A stretch of 38,223 bases of DNA, taken from GCA-2686765 sp036012725. GTDB lineage: Bacteria; Pseudomonadota; Alphaproteobacteria; Rhodospirillales; 2-02-FULL-58-16. The stretch lies in the NCBI GenBank assembly GCA_036012725.1, contig DASCPW010000123.1, positions 1 to 38,223 of the forward strand, in the 5' to 3' direction. The notes under the pieces are model-generated. The model was given only the letters and a program-made list of their open reading frames with translations, was not told the DNA's origin and did no database searches. Positions 7,777 through 16,358 of this stretch are shown here, piece by piece. The position numbers and the translations under genes were made by a program. How positions within the stretch are numbered: position 1 is the stretch's first letter; each line of letters begins with the position of its first letter.

Positions 7777-9530
7777 CCATCCGCAAGCTGCCGGAAACTC
7801 TCGTCAACCGCATTGCCGCCGGCGAGGTGGTGGAACGGCCGGCGGCGGCAGTCAAGGAATTGGTCGAAAACAGCATCGACGCCGGCGCCCGTCATATCGA
7901 CGTGACGATCAAGCAGGGCGGGCAGGCCCTGATTTCGGTCAGCGACGACGGCACCGGTATGGAACGCGGCGAATTGGCCTTGTCGGTGCAGCGCCACGCC
8001 ACCTCGAAGCTGCCGGATGACGACCTCGCTCATATCGGCACATTGGGCTTCCGGGGCGAGGCGCTGCCCTCGATTGCCGCCGCCGCCCGTCTGATCATCA
8101 CCAGCCGCGCCAGCGGCGCCGATAGCGCCTGGACCATTACCATCGAAGGCGGGCGCCAAGGAAAAGTCCTGCCGGCGGCGTTGGGCAATGGCACCAGGGT
8201 CGAGGTCCGTGACCTTTTTTTCGCCACCCCGGCCAGGCTCAAGTTCCTGAAATCCCCGCGCACCGAACAAGGTCACGTGAGCGAAGCCGTCAACCGTCTG
8301 GCCATGGCCCATCCCGGCATCGGCTTTTCCTTGAGCGACGGCCGCCGCGACCTGATCAAATTGGCTCCGGCCGGTGGTGATTTGCTGTCGTCCCGGCGCG
8401 GCCGTCTGGGCGCCGTGATGGGCCGGGAGTTCGCCGACAACGCCTTGGCCATCAACGCCGAACGCGAAGGCCTAAGCCTCGCCGGCCATATCGGCTTGCC
8501 GACCCTGAACCGGCGTTCTGCCGACAAGCAGTTCCTGTCCGTCAACGGCCGCCCGGTTCGCGACAAGCTGTTTTATGGGGCGCTGCGCGGAGCCTACCGG
8601 GATTTTCTCGCTTCCGACCGCTATCCGCTTGTGGCGCTTTATCTGCAAGTTCCGGCCGAGGCCGTCGATATCAACGTTCATCCGGCGAAGACGGAGGTTC
8701 GTTTCCGCGATCCGGGACTGGTCCGCGGCCTCATCGTTGGCGCCTTGTCGCACGCCCTGGCCAAAGCCGGGCACCGCGCCTCGACCACCGTTTCAACGGC
8801 TGCCCTTGGCGCCGCCCGTTTTGCTAGTCGGCCTTTGGCGGGAATGGCGGAACGGGCCACCACTTTCCATGCGCCCCTGCCCGGCATGAAGGCGCCTCTC
8901 GGGGCGGTCATGGCGGCGGCGGAGGAAGGCCGGGAATCCGAAGCCCATGACTATCCCCTCGGCGTGGCGCGGGCGCAGGTCCACGAAACCTACATTGTCG
9001 CCCAGACCGCCGACGGCATCGTCATCGTCGACCAGCACGCCGCCCACGAACGGCTGGTCCACGAGGGCATCAAGGCGGCGCTGGCGGACTCGGGCGTGCC
9101 CCGGCAGGGACTGCTTATACCGGAAGTGGTGGAAATGGACGAGGCGGCCGCCGCCCGCGTTTCCTCGCGTACCGGGGAACTGCGGGAACTGGGCTTGAGC
9201 GTCGAGGCTTTCGGCCCTGGCGCCGTCGTTGTCCGCGAGGTGCCGGCGCTCTTGGGCGAGGCCGACATCCAGGGGTTGATCCGGGACCTGGCCGATGATT
9301 TGGGCGAATACGGCGAAGCGGTGTCGCTCAAGGATCGTTTAAGCGAGGTCGCGGCGACCATGGCCTGCCACGGCAGCGTGCGCGCCGGGCGGCGTTTGAA
9401 CGGCGAGGAAATGAACGCTCTTTTGCGTGAGATGGAGGCAACGCCGCATGCCGGCCAGTGCAGCCACGGCCGCCCCACCTATGTGGAGTTGAAACTGGCC
9501 GACATCGAGAAACTATTCGGCCGGCGCTAG
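7773..9530 (+). CDS. mutL: DNA mismatch repair protein MutL, endonuclease type
   Basis: The protein has 585 residues. The N-terminal GHKL ATPase domain shows KELVENSIDAGA, SDDGTGM and TLGFRGEAL, followed by a transducer domain. A variable linker runs to about residue 390. The C-terminal dimerisation domain carries DQHAAHERLVHE at residues 420-431, the DQHA(x)2E(x)4E metal-binding endonuclease motif. It also has the CHGSVRAG and QCSHGRPTY segments that complete the site. The Escherichia coli protein lacks this nuclease and relies on MutH; this organism should nick with MutL itself. The ATG overlaps the pgi stop. Confidence 0.98.
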   Translation: MTIRKLPETLVNRIAAGEVVERPAAAVKELVENSIDAGARHIDVTIKQGGQALISVSDDGTGMERGELALSVQRHATSKLPDDDLAHIGTLGFRGEALPSIAAAARLIITSRASGADSAWTITIEGGRQGKVLPAALGNGTRVEVRDLFFATPARLKFLKSPRTEQGHVSEAVNRLAMAHPGIGFSLSDGRRDLIKLAPAGGDLLSSRRGRLGAVMGREFADNALAINAEREGLSLAGHIGLPTLNRRSADKQFLSVNGRPVRDKLFYGALRGAYRDFLASDRYPLVALYLQVPAEAVDINVHPAKTEVRFRDPGLVRGLIVGALSHALAKAGHRASTTVSTAALGAARFASRPLAGMAERATTFHAPLPGMKAPLGAVMAAAEEGRESEAHDYPLGVARAQVHETYIVAQTADGIVIVDQHAAHERLVHEGIKAALADSGVPRQGLLIPEVVEMDEAAAARVSSRTGELRELGLSVEAFGPGAVVVREVPALLGEADIQGLIRDLADDLGEYGEAVSLKDRLSEVAATMACHGSVRAGRRLNGEEMNALLREMEATPHAGQCSHGRPTYVELKLADIEKLFGRR

Positions 9531-9535
9531 ACGCC

Positions 9536-10351
9536 ATGCTGGCCGAATGGCTCACGCATCTCATCACGCCCTGCCCCCGGCATTTGCGCGAAATGGGTTA
9601 CTTGCGGGAGCTGATCGCGCTTGGTGCCCGCCAGCAACGCCGCCGCCGGGCCTGGACAAAACATCTCGACCATTGCCGGGGGCTGATCATTGAGGCGGCG
9701 CGGGCCTCGACCCGGCGGCGGAAGGCGGTGGTCCTTGGTTCGGGGCTTCTCCACGACATTCCGCTTGTCGATCTTGCTGGCCTTTTTGGCGAGGTGGTGA
9801 TGGTCGATATTTTGCATTTGCGCCCGGAGCGGCAAAAGGCGCGCCGCTTGGCGAACGTCCGCTTTCTCGACCATGATCTCACTGGCATTGTCAAAGCGGT
9901 TCATGACCATGTCCATGCTAACGCCGGGGGTCCCCTTCCTCTTCCCGCTCCCGGCGGTTGACCCGAGGACGATGCCGATCTTGTGGTCTCGGCCAATATC
10001 CTTTCGCAACTGCCGCTGCTGCCGGCGCAATACTTGGAACACGTAAGCCGACGCTATTCGGACCAAGAGATTGCCGACTTCTCGCGAGCCTTGATCTAAC
10101 ACCATTTGGCGGCGCTTGCCGAAGTTTCCGGCACCGTCTTCCTGATCACCGAAGTTGATTGGCAAATCCGTGACGGCGGAAAGACCTTGCGGAGCGAAAA
10201 CCCCTTTTATGGCGTTTCGGTTCCGTTCAAGGGAAAGGAATGGATCTGGGATATCGCACCCAGGCCCGAGGTGGATCCAGCCTATGACCTCCGCTACCGC
10301 GTCATCGGGGGCTACCGGAATTTCAAGAACAGCACCCGCGCCGCGCCGTAA
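9536..10351 (+). pseudogene. Broken SAM-methyltransferase-like gene with two in-frame stop codons
   Basis: Starting 5 bases after mutL, one frame keeps coding character from ATG 9536 to TAA at 10349-10351, but it contains TGA at 9959-9961 and TAA at 10097-10099. The first piece has a Rossmann-like start, AVVLGSGLLHDIPL, typical of SAM binding, and an acidic strand end, VVMVDI. After the TGA the same frame continues with DADLVVSANILSQLPLLPAQY, and after the TAA with HHLAALAEVSGTVFLITEVDW. Together this would make a protein of about 270 residues. I recall similar conserved methyltransferase-like proteins in Rhodospirillales, but did not check. Each stop is one C-to-T change from a sense codon (CGA and CAA). 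The last 40 bases overlap the 3' end of rsmD on the other strand. Confidence 0.8.
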
Positions 10352-10875
10352 ACGCGCTCGCTAAGAAGCACAAAGCCGGGTGGCGGTGCCAGTGCTTCAT
10401 TTGCCGCCACCTCGGTGACGCAAACCGTCCCATCGGCGATCCACCCCATTGCCGCCAGCCCTTGCAGGGCCGCAACGCCGAGACCTGTCAAGTAGGGCGG
10501 GTCAAGGAATACCAATGCAAAGGGAGTCTTGGCGGCCAGCGGTGGCGGCGGCAGGCGGGTGACGTCAAGCTTGAGTAGGGTCACGCTCCGCCCTTCTCCA
10601 AGCCCGCCGGCGTTGCCGCGGACGCACTTAAGCGCCACCGGGTCGTTGTCGATGAAGGTGGCGTGACTGGCCCCCCTGGACAGGGCTTCCAAACCCAATG
10701 CGCCGGTGCCGGCGAAGACGTCGGCGACCGTGCCGGCGCCGAAACCGGCTCCGAGAATTGTATGTTCGAGGATATTGAAAACGGATTCGCGGGCGCGGTC
10801 CGATGTCGGACGCAGACCGCCCCCCGCCGGCGCCCGCAACTTCCTGCCCCGGTGTCTGCCGCCGACGATTCTCAT
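10312..10875 (-). CDS. rsmD: 16S rRNA (guanine(966)-N(2))-methyltransferase
   Basis: This 187-residue protein has the RsmD layout: an N-terminal MRIVGGRHRGRKL segment, a RPTSDRARESVFNIL stretch, the SAM-binding loop DVFAGTGALGLEALSRGA, and the catalytic VFLDPPY motif. It methylates N2 of G966 in 16S rRNA during small-subunit assembly in the cytoplasm. The length is normal. ATG 10875 begins exactly at the conserved N-terminus. Its 3' end overlaps the decayed gene on the plus strand by 40 bases, which is tolerable because that gene is dead. Confidence 0.96.
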   Translation of the reverse strand: MRIVGGRHRGRKLRAPAGGGLRPTSDRARESVFNILEHTILGAGFGAGTVADVFAGTGALGLEALSRGASHATFIDNDPVALKCVRGNAGGLGEGRSVTLLKLDVTRLPPPPLAAKTPFALVFLDPPYLTGLGVAALQGLAAMGWIADGTVCVTEVAANEALAPPPGFVLLSERVYGAARVLFLKFR

Positions 10876-10935
10876 CGGACAAGACTTTTATCAAATAATT
10901 TTTTATGCACCGATTTCAGGGCCAATGGCCAATGG

Positions 10936-11385
10936 CTAATCGCCATTAAGTGGAACTGCCTTGCCGCCGGATATAACCACATCCGAACGCTGGTACACGG
11001 CCCTGCCCTTTAAAAGGGTTGCTGGCTTCTTGAGCCCAAAGGTGTGCATTCTTCTACCACCCTTAGCTCCAGCGGCGCTGCCCTCGTACTTCCAATCACT
11101 TTTTTTAATGAAAACAATGTCGACCCGCCAGATGATCACGGGCCGTTCTGGTTCCAAGGAGAGTGTTGGGTCGACCAAATAACGCCAAACAATATACCAG
11201 CCCGGATGATCGGTGACGACGGCATGAATAGAGTTCGGTTCGGCTTTATCAAACCAATCAAAAGCACCAACAGGGTGGATTTCATAAGGAGCAAAACTTT
11301 TTTTGCCTATGGTTTCAGCGCCGCCAAAAAGAGATGCCTTTTGGCCGGTGGCTTCAGCGGAATCAATAATGCGGTGAGTTTTCAT
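10936..11385 (-). CDS. Hypothetical protein, 149 residues, in an AT-richer island
   Basis: I do not recognise this family. The ATG at 11385 has AGGAAAT just upstream; longer versions start at 11445. The product is soluble with no signal peptide or membrane segment. It has a tryptophan-rich middle (HPGWYIVWRY, VIIWRVDIVF), then SDWKYEGSAAGAKGGRR, and a basic-to-acidic tail ending SGGKAVPLNGD. The gene and its flanks are visibly richer in A and T than rsmD and rluB on either side, and codon choice is less GC-biased. It lies between two rRNA-modification genes in the same orientation, an insertion-like position. Its coding status is supported by the good ribosome site and by continuous, non-repetitive composition. 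Confidence 0.65.
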   Translation of the reverse strand: MKTHRIIDSAEATGQKASLFGGAETIGKKSFAPYEIHPVGAFDWFDKAEPNSIHAVVTDHPGWYIVWRYLVDPTLSLEPERPVIIWRVDIVFIKKSDWKYEGSAAGAKGGRRMHTFGLKKPATLLKGRAVYQRSDVVISGGKAVPLNGD

Positions 11386-11454
11386 CCATATTTCCTTGCT
11401 GGACAAGCGAATGATCTTAATAATGGTTTCTGTTTTGTTCCACAAAACTCTAAC

Positions 11455-11491
11455 AAAAATTAGCCAGTTTGCCAGCCCTAAATTTTTTAAT
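11455..11491 (-). terminator. Possible terminator after rluB
   Basis: On the minus strand an imperfect AT-rich stem (AAAATTTAG against CTAATTTTT) closes a loop containing GGCTGGCAAACTGG and runs into a T-rich stretch. It overlaps the rluB stop codon. The same sequence reads as a stem with a T-run on the plus strand too. The stem is weak in G/C pairs, so this is tentative. Confidence 0.3.
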
Positions 11492-12230
11492 CATATTCGT
11501 CTTTTGGTTTGATGGCCTCAAGGGCAAGCTGTTCCCGCAGCACCTTGGTTGGCACCCTGGCCAGTTGGCCGCGGCCGAGGCTGCCCAACTGAAACGGCCC
11601 GTAGGCGATGCGAATGAGGCGGTTTACCTGGAGGCTTAAGTGTTCCATCACCTTGCGGATTTCCCGGTTGCGGCCTTCCTTCAAGGAAACGGTCAGCCAG
11701 GCGTTGCTTCCCTGAATGCGGTCGAGTTTGGCGTCGATGGGGCCGTAATCGCCGCCGCCGGTGGTGAGCCCGTTTTTCAGCTCAGCCAGTCTCGCTTCCA
11801 CGACGCCGCCGAACACGCGCACCCGGTAACGCCGGGTCCAACCGGTTCTTGGCAGTTCGAGACTACGCGCGAGTTCTCCGTCGTTGGTGAGAAGTAAAAG
11901 GCCTTCCGAACTCAGGTCAAGGCGGCCAACGGAGATCACTCGGACCAAGGATTTGGGAAGGTGCTCGAAGACCGTCGGCCGGCCTTCGGGGTCGCGGTGG
12001 CTGGTGATCAGTCCCGCCGGCTTGTGGTAGCGCCAGAGCCGCGTTTGCCCGGCGGCGCTCAAGGTCTTGCCGTCGACTTCAATGCGGCTCTTGGGCGTCA
12101 CCGTGACGGCGGCGGATGTCAGGGTTCGCCCCTCCACCTTGACGCGGCCGGCTTCGATCCACCTTTCGGCCTGGCGCCGCGAGCACAAGCCGGCCCTGGC
12201 CATGACCTTGGCGATGCGCTCACCTTTCAT
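11487..12230 (-). CDS. rluB: 23S rRNA pseudouridine synthase (RluB/RsuA family)
   Basis: The protein has 247 residues. It begins with an S4 RNA-binding domain (RIAKVMARAGLCSRRQAERWI), followed by the RsuA/RluB catalytic domain with GRLDLSSEGLLLLTNDG, which contains the catalytic Asp. The later segment EGRNREIRKVMEHL is also typical. RluB makes pseudouridine 2605 in 23S rRNA; RluE or RsuA activity cannot be fully excluded, but the length and S4 domain favour RluB. The ATG at 12230 overlaps the TGA of the preceding amidotransferase gene, so translation is coupled. Confidence 0.93.
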   Translation of the reverse strand: MKGERIAKVMARAGLCSRRQAERWIEAGRVKVEGRTLTSAAVTVTPKSRIEVDGKTLSAAGQTRLWRYHKPAGLITSHRDPEGRPTVFEHLPKSLVRVISVGRLDLSSEGLLLLTNDGELARSLELPRTGWTRRYRVRVFGGVVEARLAELKNGLTTGGGDYGPIDAKLDRIQGSNAWLTVSLKEGRNREIRKVMEHLSLQVNRLIRIAYGPFQLGSLGRGQLARVPTKVLREQLALEAIKPKDEYD

Positions 12231-12955
12231 TTCGCTTGCCGGTATTCGCGGGCGGCCTTGACGAAAGCGGCGAAAATGCGCGTATCGCCGTCGCTGATGG
12301 CGAATTCCGGGTGCCACTGGACACCGAGACAAAAGCGCTTGCCGGGAGTCTCGATGCCCTCGATCACCCCATCGGCGGCGACGGCATTGACGACGACGCC
12401 CGCCGGCGCCTCCATGGCCGCCTGGTGGTGGGCGCTGTTCACCGCCATCCTAGGAACGCCGACGATGTCATGGAGCAAAGTGCCACGGGCGATAGTCACG
12501 TCGTGGCCCGCCTCGTCGCGGGGATTGGGTTGCTCGTGGGCGATGGCGCCCCTGATCTTGTCGGGGATGTGTTGGATCAGCGTCCCGCCGAGGGCCACGT
12601 GCAACAATTGCTGTCCGCCGCAGATGCCCAACACCGGGGTATCGCGTTCGAGCGCCGCCTTGCTGATGGTCATCTCGAAATCCGTCCGCTCGTCCTTGGT
12701 CTTGACCGTGGGGTGACGCGAGGCGGCGCCGAAAAGGGATGGGTCGATATCGAAATCACCGCCGGTGACGACGAGGCCGTCGATTAGCCCGAGATAGGTT
12801 TCGGCCAGACCGGATGCATGCGCCAAAGCCACTGGCAAGCCGCCGGCGCGGATGACCGCCGCCGCGTAATTGGCGCGCAAGGAATAACAAGGGAACTTGG
12901 AAAAATCCCCCGATTGCTCGCAATCCATGGTGATGCCGATAATGGGTGTCGTCAT
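12227..12955 (-). CDS. Class I glutamine amidotransferase / gamma-glutamyl-GABA hydrolase family (peptidase C26)
   Basis: This 242-residue protein has the class I amidotransferase triad: the nucleophile Cys in GICGGQQLLH, and His and Glu in GVQWHPEF. Its N-terminus PIIGITMDCEQ and the IDGLVVTGGDFDIDPSLFG segment match the PuuD-like group, which cleaves gamma-glutamyl amide bonds. In Escherichia coli PuuD acts on gamma-glutamyl-GABA in putrescine breakdown. No other putrescine gene is nearby, so the real substrate is uncertain. It is cotranscribed with rluB through an ATGA overlap and is divergent from tadA. Confidence 0.88.
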   Translation of the reverse strand: MTTPIIGITMDCEQSGDFSKFPCYSLRANYAAAVIRAGGLPVALAHASGLAETYLGLIDGLVVTGGDFDIDPSLFGAASRHPTVKTKDERTDFEMTISKAALERDTPVLGICGGQQLLHVALGGTLIQHIPDKIRGAIAHEQPNPRDEAGHDVTIARGTLLHDIVGVPRMAVNSAHHQAAMEAPAGVVVNAVAADGVIEGIETPGKRFCLGVQWHPEFAISDGDTRIFAAFVKAAREYRQAK

Positions 12956-13041
12956 GAAGGGACAGTTTATGACGAGCGCTGTTGGCGGGCAACGGCCGGT
13001 GATGCCTTGACGGTTCGATGGCGCCGCCCCAATCTGCCGCC

Positions 13042-13494
13042 ATGAACGGACCTTCCCATATACACCGCGCCCTCGGGGAAGCCGAAAAGGCGGCGGAAAG
13101 AGGCGAGGTGCCCGTCGGCGCGGTGCTGGTCGACGGGGTCACTGGCCAGGTTATCGCCGCCGCTGGCAATCGCACCGAAAACACCAATGACCCCACTGCC
13201 CACGCCGAGATGCTGGTCATCCGCGAGGCGGCCCGGCGCCGGCGGTCGCCGTGCCTCGACGGCTGCGATCTTTACGTGACGCTCGAGCCCTGCGCCATGT
13301 GCGCCGCCGCCATATCGTTGGCACGCGTCAGGCGGCTCTATTTCGGCGCCTATGATCCGAAAGGCGGTGGCGTCGAGCACGGGGCACGTGTCTTCGAGCA
13401 GGCCACCTGCCACCACAAGCCGGAGGTCTATGGCGGTATCGAGGAAAGCCAATCGGCGAAGCTGCTTAAACGCTTTTTCGGGGAGAGAAGGTAA
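13042..13494 (+). CDS. tadA: tRNA-specific adenosine deaminase
   Basis: The protein has 150 residues and the cytidine/deoxycytidylate deaminase fold. The zinc site is HAEM, with the proton-shuttle Glu, and PCAMCAAAI further on. RGEVPVGAVLV and the YDPKGGGVEHG region are typical of TadA, which converts adenosine 34 of tRNA-Arg(ACG) to inosine and is essential in most bacteria. I start at ATG 13042, where similarity to TadA N-termini begins; ATG 13018 would add eight residues and neither has a clear ribosome site. It converges on purD, with 12 bases between the stops. Confidence 0.93.
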   Translation: MNGPSHIHRALGEAEKAAERGEVPVGAVLVDGVTGQVIAAAGNRTENTNDPTAHAEMLVIREAARRRRSPCLDGCDLYVTLEPCAMCAAAISLARVRRLYFGAYDPKGGGVEHGARVFEQATCHHKPEVYGGIEESQSAKLLKRFFGERR

Positions 13495-13506
13495 AGGAAA
13501 GAGAAG

Positions 13507-14778
13507 TCAGCGCTTGATGGCACGCCAACCGATGTCGCGGCGGCAGAATCCTTGTGGCCAGTCAATCAAATCAACCGCCTTGTAGGCCAGTTTCTGAGCC
13601 TTGGCGATGGTCTTGCCGCGGGCGGTGACGCCCAAAACCCGTCCGCCGTCGGCGACGATCTTTCTGCCGGCGGCCTTGGTGCCGGCATGGTAGACGACAA
13701 CGCCGTCAAGAGCCTCGGCTTTGTCTATGCCGCGAATTTCCGATCCCTTCCCGTAGTAGCCCGGGTAGCCTTCGGCGGCCATGACGACGACGAGGCTGGC
13801 CTGGTCGCGCCATTCCAGCGCCACTTCGTGAAGGCGCCCTTCGGTGCAGGCCAAAAGCGCCTCCAGCAGGTTCGATTTGAGGCGCATTACCATCGGCTGG
13901 CATTCAGGATCGCCGAAGCGGACGTTAAACTCCAGCACTTTCGGGCCATTCACGGTGATCATCAGACCGGCGAAAAGGACACCTTTATACGGCCGGCCCT
14001 CGGCGGCCATGGCCTTGATGGTGGGGGTGATGATGCGGTCCATGACGGTTTTGGTCATTTGCTCGGAGATCACGGGGGCAGGCGAATAGGCTCCCATGCC
14101 GCCGGTGTTGGGGCCCTCGTCGCCGTCGTGGGCCGCCTTGTGGTCCTGGGCCGAGACCAATGGCAGGGCGCGGGCGCCGTCGACCAGGGCGAAGAAACTG
14201 GCTTCCTCGCCTTCCAGGAACTCCTCGATCACCACTTTACCGCCGGCGTTGCCGAAAGCGCGCTCGGTCATGATGTGGTCGATGGCGGCGTAGGCTTCGT
14301 TCTCGTTGTGGCAGATGATGACGCCCTTGCCGGCGGCCAAACCGTCGGCCTTGACGACGATGGGGGCGTGATGGCAGCGAATGTATTCCTTGGCGGAGTC
14401 GGGCTCGTCGAAAGTCTCGTAATCGGCGCTGGAAATATCGTATTTGGCACAAAGATCCTTCATGAATCCTTTCGACCCTTCCAATTCCGCGGCTTTTGCC
14501 GAAGGGCCGAAAGCCGGGATGCCGGCGATTTTGAGGCGATCGACAAGTCCCGCCACCAGGGGCGCCTCGGGGCCGACGATGACGAATTCGATGCTTTTTC
14601 CGGTGGCGAAACCGACCAATCCGTCGATGTCGTCCGTGCTGATATCGACACATTCGGCAAGCCGGTTAATGCCGGCGTTGCCCGGCGCGCAATACAACTC
14701 GTCACAAAGGGGCGATTGGGCAATGGCCCAGCAAAGCGCGTGTTCGCGGCCGCCCGATCCAACCACCAAAACCTTCAT
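13507..14778 (-). CDS. purD: Phosphoribosylamine--glycine ligase (GAR synthetase)
   Basis: The protein has 423 residues, normal for PurD, which joins glycine to phosphoribosylamine in the second step of purine synthesis. It opens with MKVLVVGSGGREHALCW and has an ATP-grasp domain: IVVKADGLAAGKGVIIC, then VIEEFLEGEEASFFALVDG and the GGMGAYSPAP and LEFNVRFGDPECQ segments near the metal site. ATG 14778 is preceded by AAGAAAGG and coincides with the conserved N-terminus; longer upstream frames are not needed. It lies away from the main purine cluster at 26676-33278. Confidence 0.98.
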   Translation of the reverse strand: MKVLVVGSGGREHALCWAIAQSPLCDELYCAPGNAGINRLAECVDISTDDIDGLVGFATGKSIEFVIVGPEAPLVAGLVDRLKIAGIPAFGPSAKAAELEGSKGFMKDLCAKYDISSADYETFDEPDSAKEYIRCHHAPIVVKADGLAAGKGVIICHNENEAYAAIDHIMTERAFGNAGGKVVIEEFLEGEEASFFALVDGARALPLVSAQDHKAAHDGDEGPNTGGMGAYSPAPVISEQMTKTVMDRIITPTIKAMAAEGRPYKGVLFAGLMITVNGPKVLEFNVRFGDPECQPMVMRLKSNLLEALLACTEGRLHEVALEWRDQASLVVVMAAEGYPGYYGKGSEIRGIDKAEALDGVVVYHAGTKAAGRKIVADGGRVLGVTARGKTIAKAQKLAYKAVDLIDWPQGFCRRDIGWRAIKR

Positions 14779-14897
14779 AAAGCCTTTCTTTCGATAATGT
14801 TTCCAGTTCCGTTGAAACGGCACTTGCAAGGCAATTCGTGGCAACGGGACAGACGTTTGTTTTGCCGCGCACTTTAGTATCATACATACTGACGGCA

Positions 14898-16358
14898 ATG
14901 ACTGAAAACCCTTCCCCTCATAAGGGCATCCATAATCTTCCCATCTTGACCGTCAGCGAGATCTCGCTGGCGCTAAAAAGCACGGTCGAGGAATCCTTTG
15001 CCCGGGTCCGCGTCAAAGGAGAGATTTCCGGCTTCAAGCGGGCGGCGTCCGGGCATCTCTATTTCTCGCTCAAGGACGCCGACGCGGTGCTTGACGGCGT
15101 CTGTTGGCGCGGTACCGCCGGCCGCCTGGGACTGAATCCCGAGGATGGCATGGAGGTCGTGGCGATGGGCCGTCTGACCACCTATCCCGGCCGCTCCAAA
15201 TACCAGATCGTCGTCGAACGCATGGAACTGTCCGGCGAAGGGGCGCTCTTGAAATTACTGGAGGAACGCAAGCGCAAACTGGCTCGAGAAGGGCTGTTCA
15301 ACGAGGAACGGAAACAACCCCTGCCTTTTTTGCCGGACATCATCGGCGTCATCACGTCGCCAAGCGGGGCGGTGATCCGTGACATCCTGCACCGCCTTAA
15401 CGACCGCTTTCCGCGCCGGGTGCTGTTGTGGCCGGTGCTGGTGCAGGGTGACAGCGCGGCCGACGAGATCACGCTCGCCGTTGAAGGGTTCAACCGGTTG
15501 CCGGCCGCCGGCCCGGTGCCGAGACCGGACCTGCTGATCGTCGCCAGGGGTGGCGGCAGCATGGAGGACCTCTGGCCCTTCAACGACGAAGCGGTGGTGC
15601 GCGCGGCGGCCGGCAGCGCCATTCCTCTCATTTCGGCGGTTGGCCATGAAACCGACACCACTTTGATCGATTACGCCGCTGATCGCCGCGCCCCGACGCC
15701 GAGCGCGGCGGCCGAGATAGCGGTGCCGGTGAGGATCGAACTCCTGGCCCAGGTCTTGGATGACGGCGCCCGCCTGGTCGCCTCCTTCAACCGCTTGCTC
15801 AACGAGCAGCGGCTTCGCCTCGAAAGTCTGTCGCGCGGTTTGCCCAACCTCGGGCGGATGGCGGAAGAAGCCGCGCAACGCCTGGACGACTGGGCCGAGC
15901 GCCTGAGCAACAGTTTCAAGATGGGCTTTGAGTACCGCCGCGCCCGCGTCCATGAATTGGCCGCCAAGATTCTCAGCCCGGTGCATAAAATCACCCATGC
16001 CCGGAGCCGGATCGATGGCGAAACCAGGGCCTTGCAGGCAGCCTTTGAGGGCGTCCTGCGCGACTGCCGGGCGCTCTTTGAACAGGCCCAGGCGCTGCTT
16101 GAGAGTTTTTCCCACCAGCGGGTTTTGGAAAGGGGATTCACCCTTGTTCGCGATCAAGCCGGCCGGGCGGTTCGTTCGGTGAGAAGCCTGCAGGCGGGGA
16201 TGGGACTTTCGGTCCTTTTCCACGACGGCGAGGCCGGGGTGACGGTAACTCAAGACGAGAGGGGTTCCGAGGGGGAACGGTCCTCTAAACATGGCCGCCA
16301 AAAACCGGCCCGGAAACGTTCACGCGAATCGGATGGTCGCCAAGGGAAACTGTGGTGA
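14898..16358 (+). CDS. xseA: Exodeoxyribonuclease VII large subunit
   Basis: The protein has 486 residues. It begins with an OB-fold domain (LTVSEISLALKSTVE, then VRVKGEISGFKRAASGHLYF), followed by the catalytic region. There the segments IGVITSPSGAVIRDI, LLIVARGGGSMEDLWPFN and SAVGHETDTTLIDYAADRRAP are hallmarks of XseA. A coiled-coil-rich part follows and then the end of the catalytic domain (RGFTLVRD). With XseB it degrades single-stranded DNA in the cytoplasm; xseB is not in the window. ATG 14898 was preferred over 14838 because the conserved part starts soon after it. Confidence 0.97.
   Translation: MTENPSPHKGIHNLPILTVSEISLALKSTVEESFARVRVKGEISGFKRAASGHLYFSLKDADAVLDGVCWRGTAGRLGLNPEDGMEVVAMGRLTTYPGRSKYQIVVERMELSGEGALLKLLEERKRKLAREGLFNEERKQPLPFLPDIIGVITSPSGAVIRDILHRLNDRFPRRVLLWPVLVQGDSAADEITLAVEGFNRLPAAGPVPRPDLLIVARGGGSMEDLWPFNDEAVVRAAAGSAIPLISAVGHETDTTLIDYAADRRAPTPSAAAEIAVPVRIELLAQVLDDGARLVASFNRLLNEQRLRLESLSRGLPNLGRMAEEAAQRLDDWAERLSNSFKMGFEYRRARVHELAAKILSPVHKITHARSRIDGETRALQAAFEGVLRDCRALFEQAQALLESFSHQRVLERGFTLVRDQAGRAVRSVRSLQAGMGLSVLFHDGEAGVTVTQDERGSEGERSSKHGRQKPARKRSRESDGRQGKLW

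Noticed and set aside
9959..9961. In-frame TGA read as selenocysteine
   Set aside because: No SECIS-like stem was seen, the site is not a redox motif, and a second stop, TAA, follows in the same frame.
13552..14877. A 441-codon open frame on the plus strand, rich in Gly, Asp and His
   Set aside because: It is the antisense shadow of purD. Its composition is that expected from reading high-GC codons backwards.
15255..16301. A 348-codon open frame on the minus strand
   Set aside because: It lies entirely antisense to xseA, which has all its diagnostic motifs.
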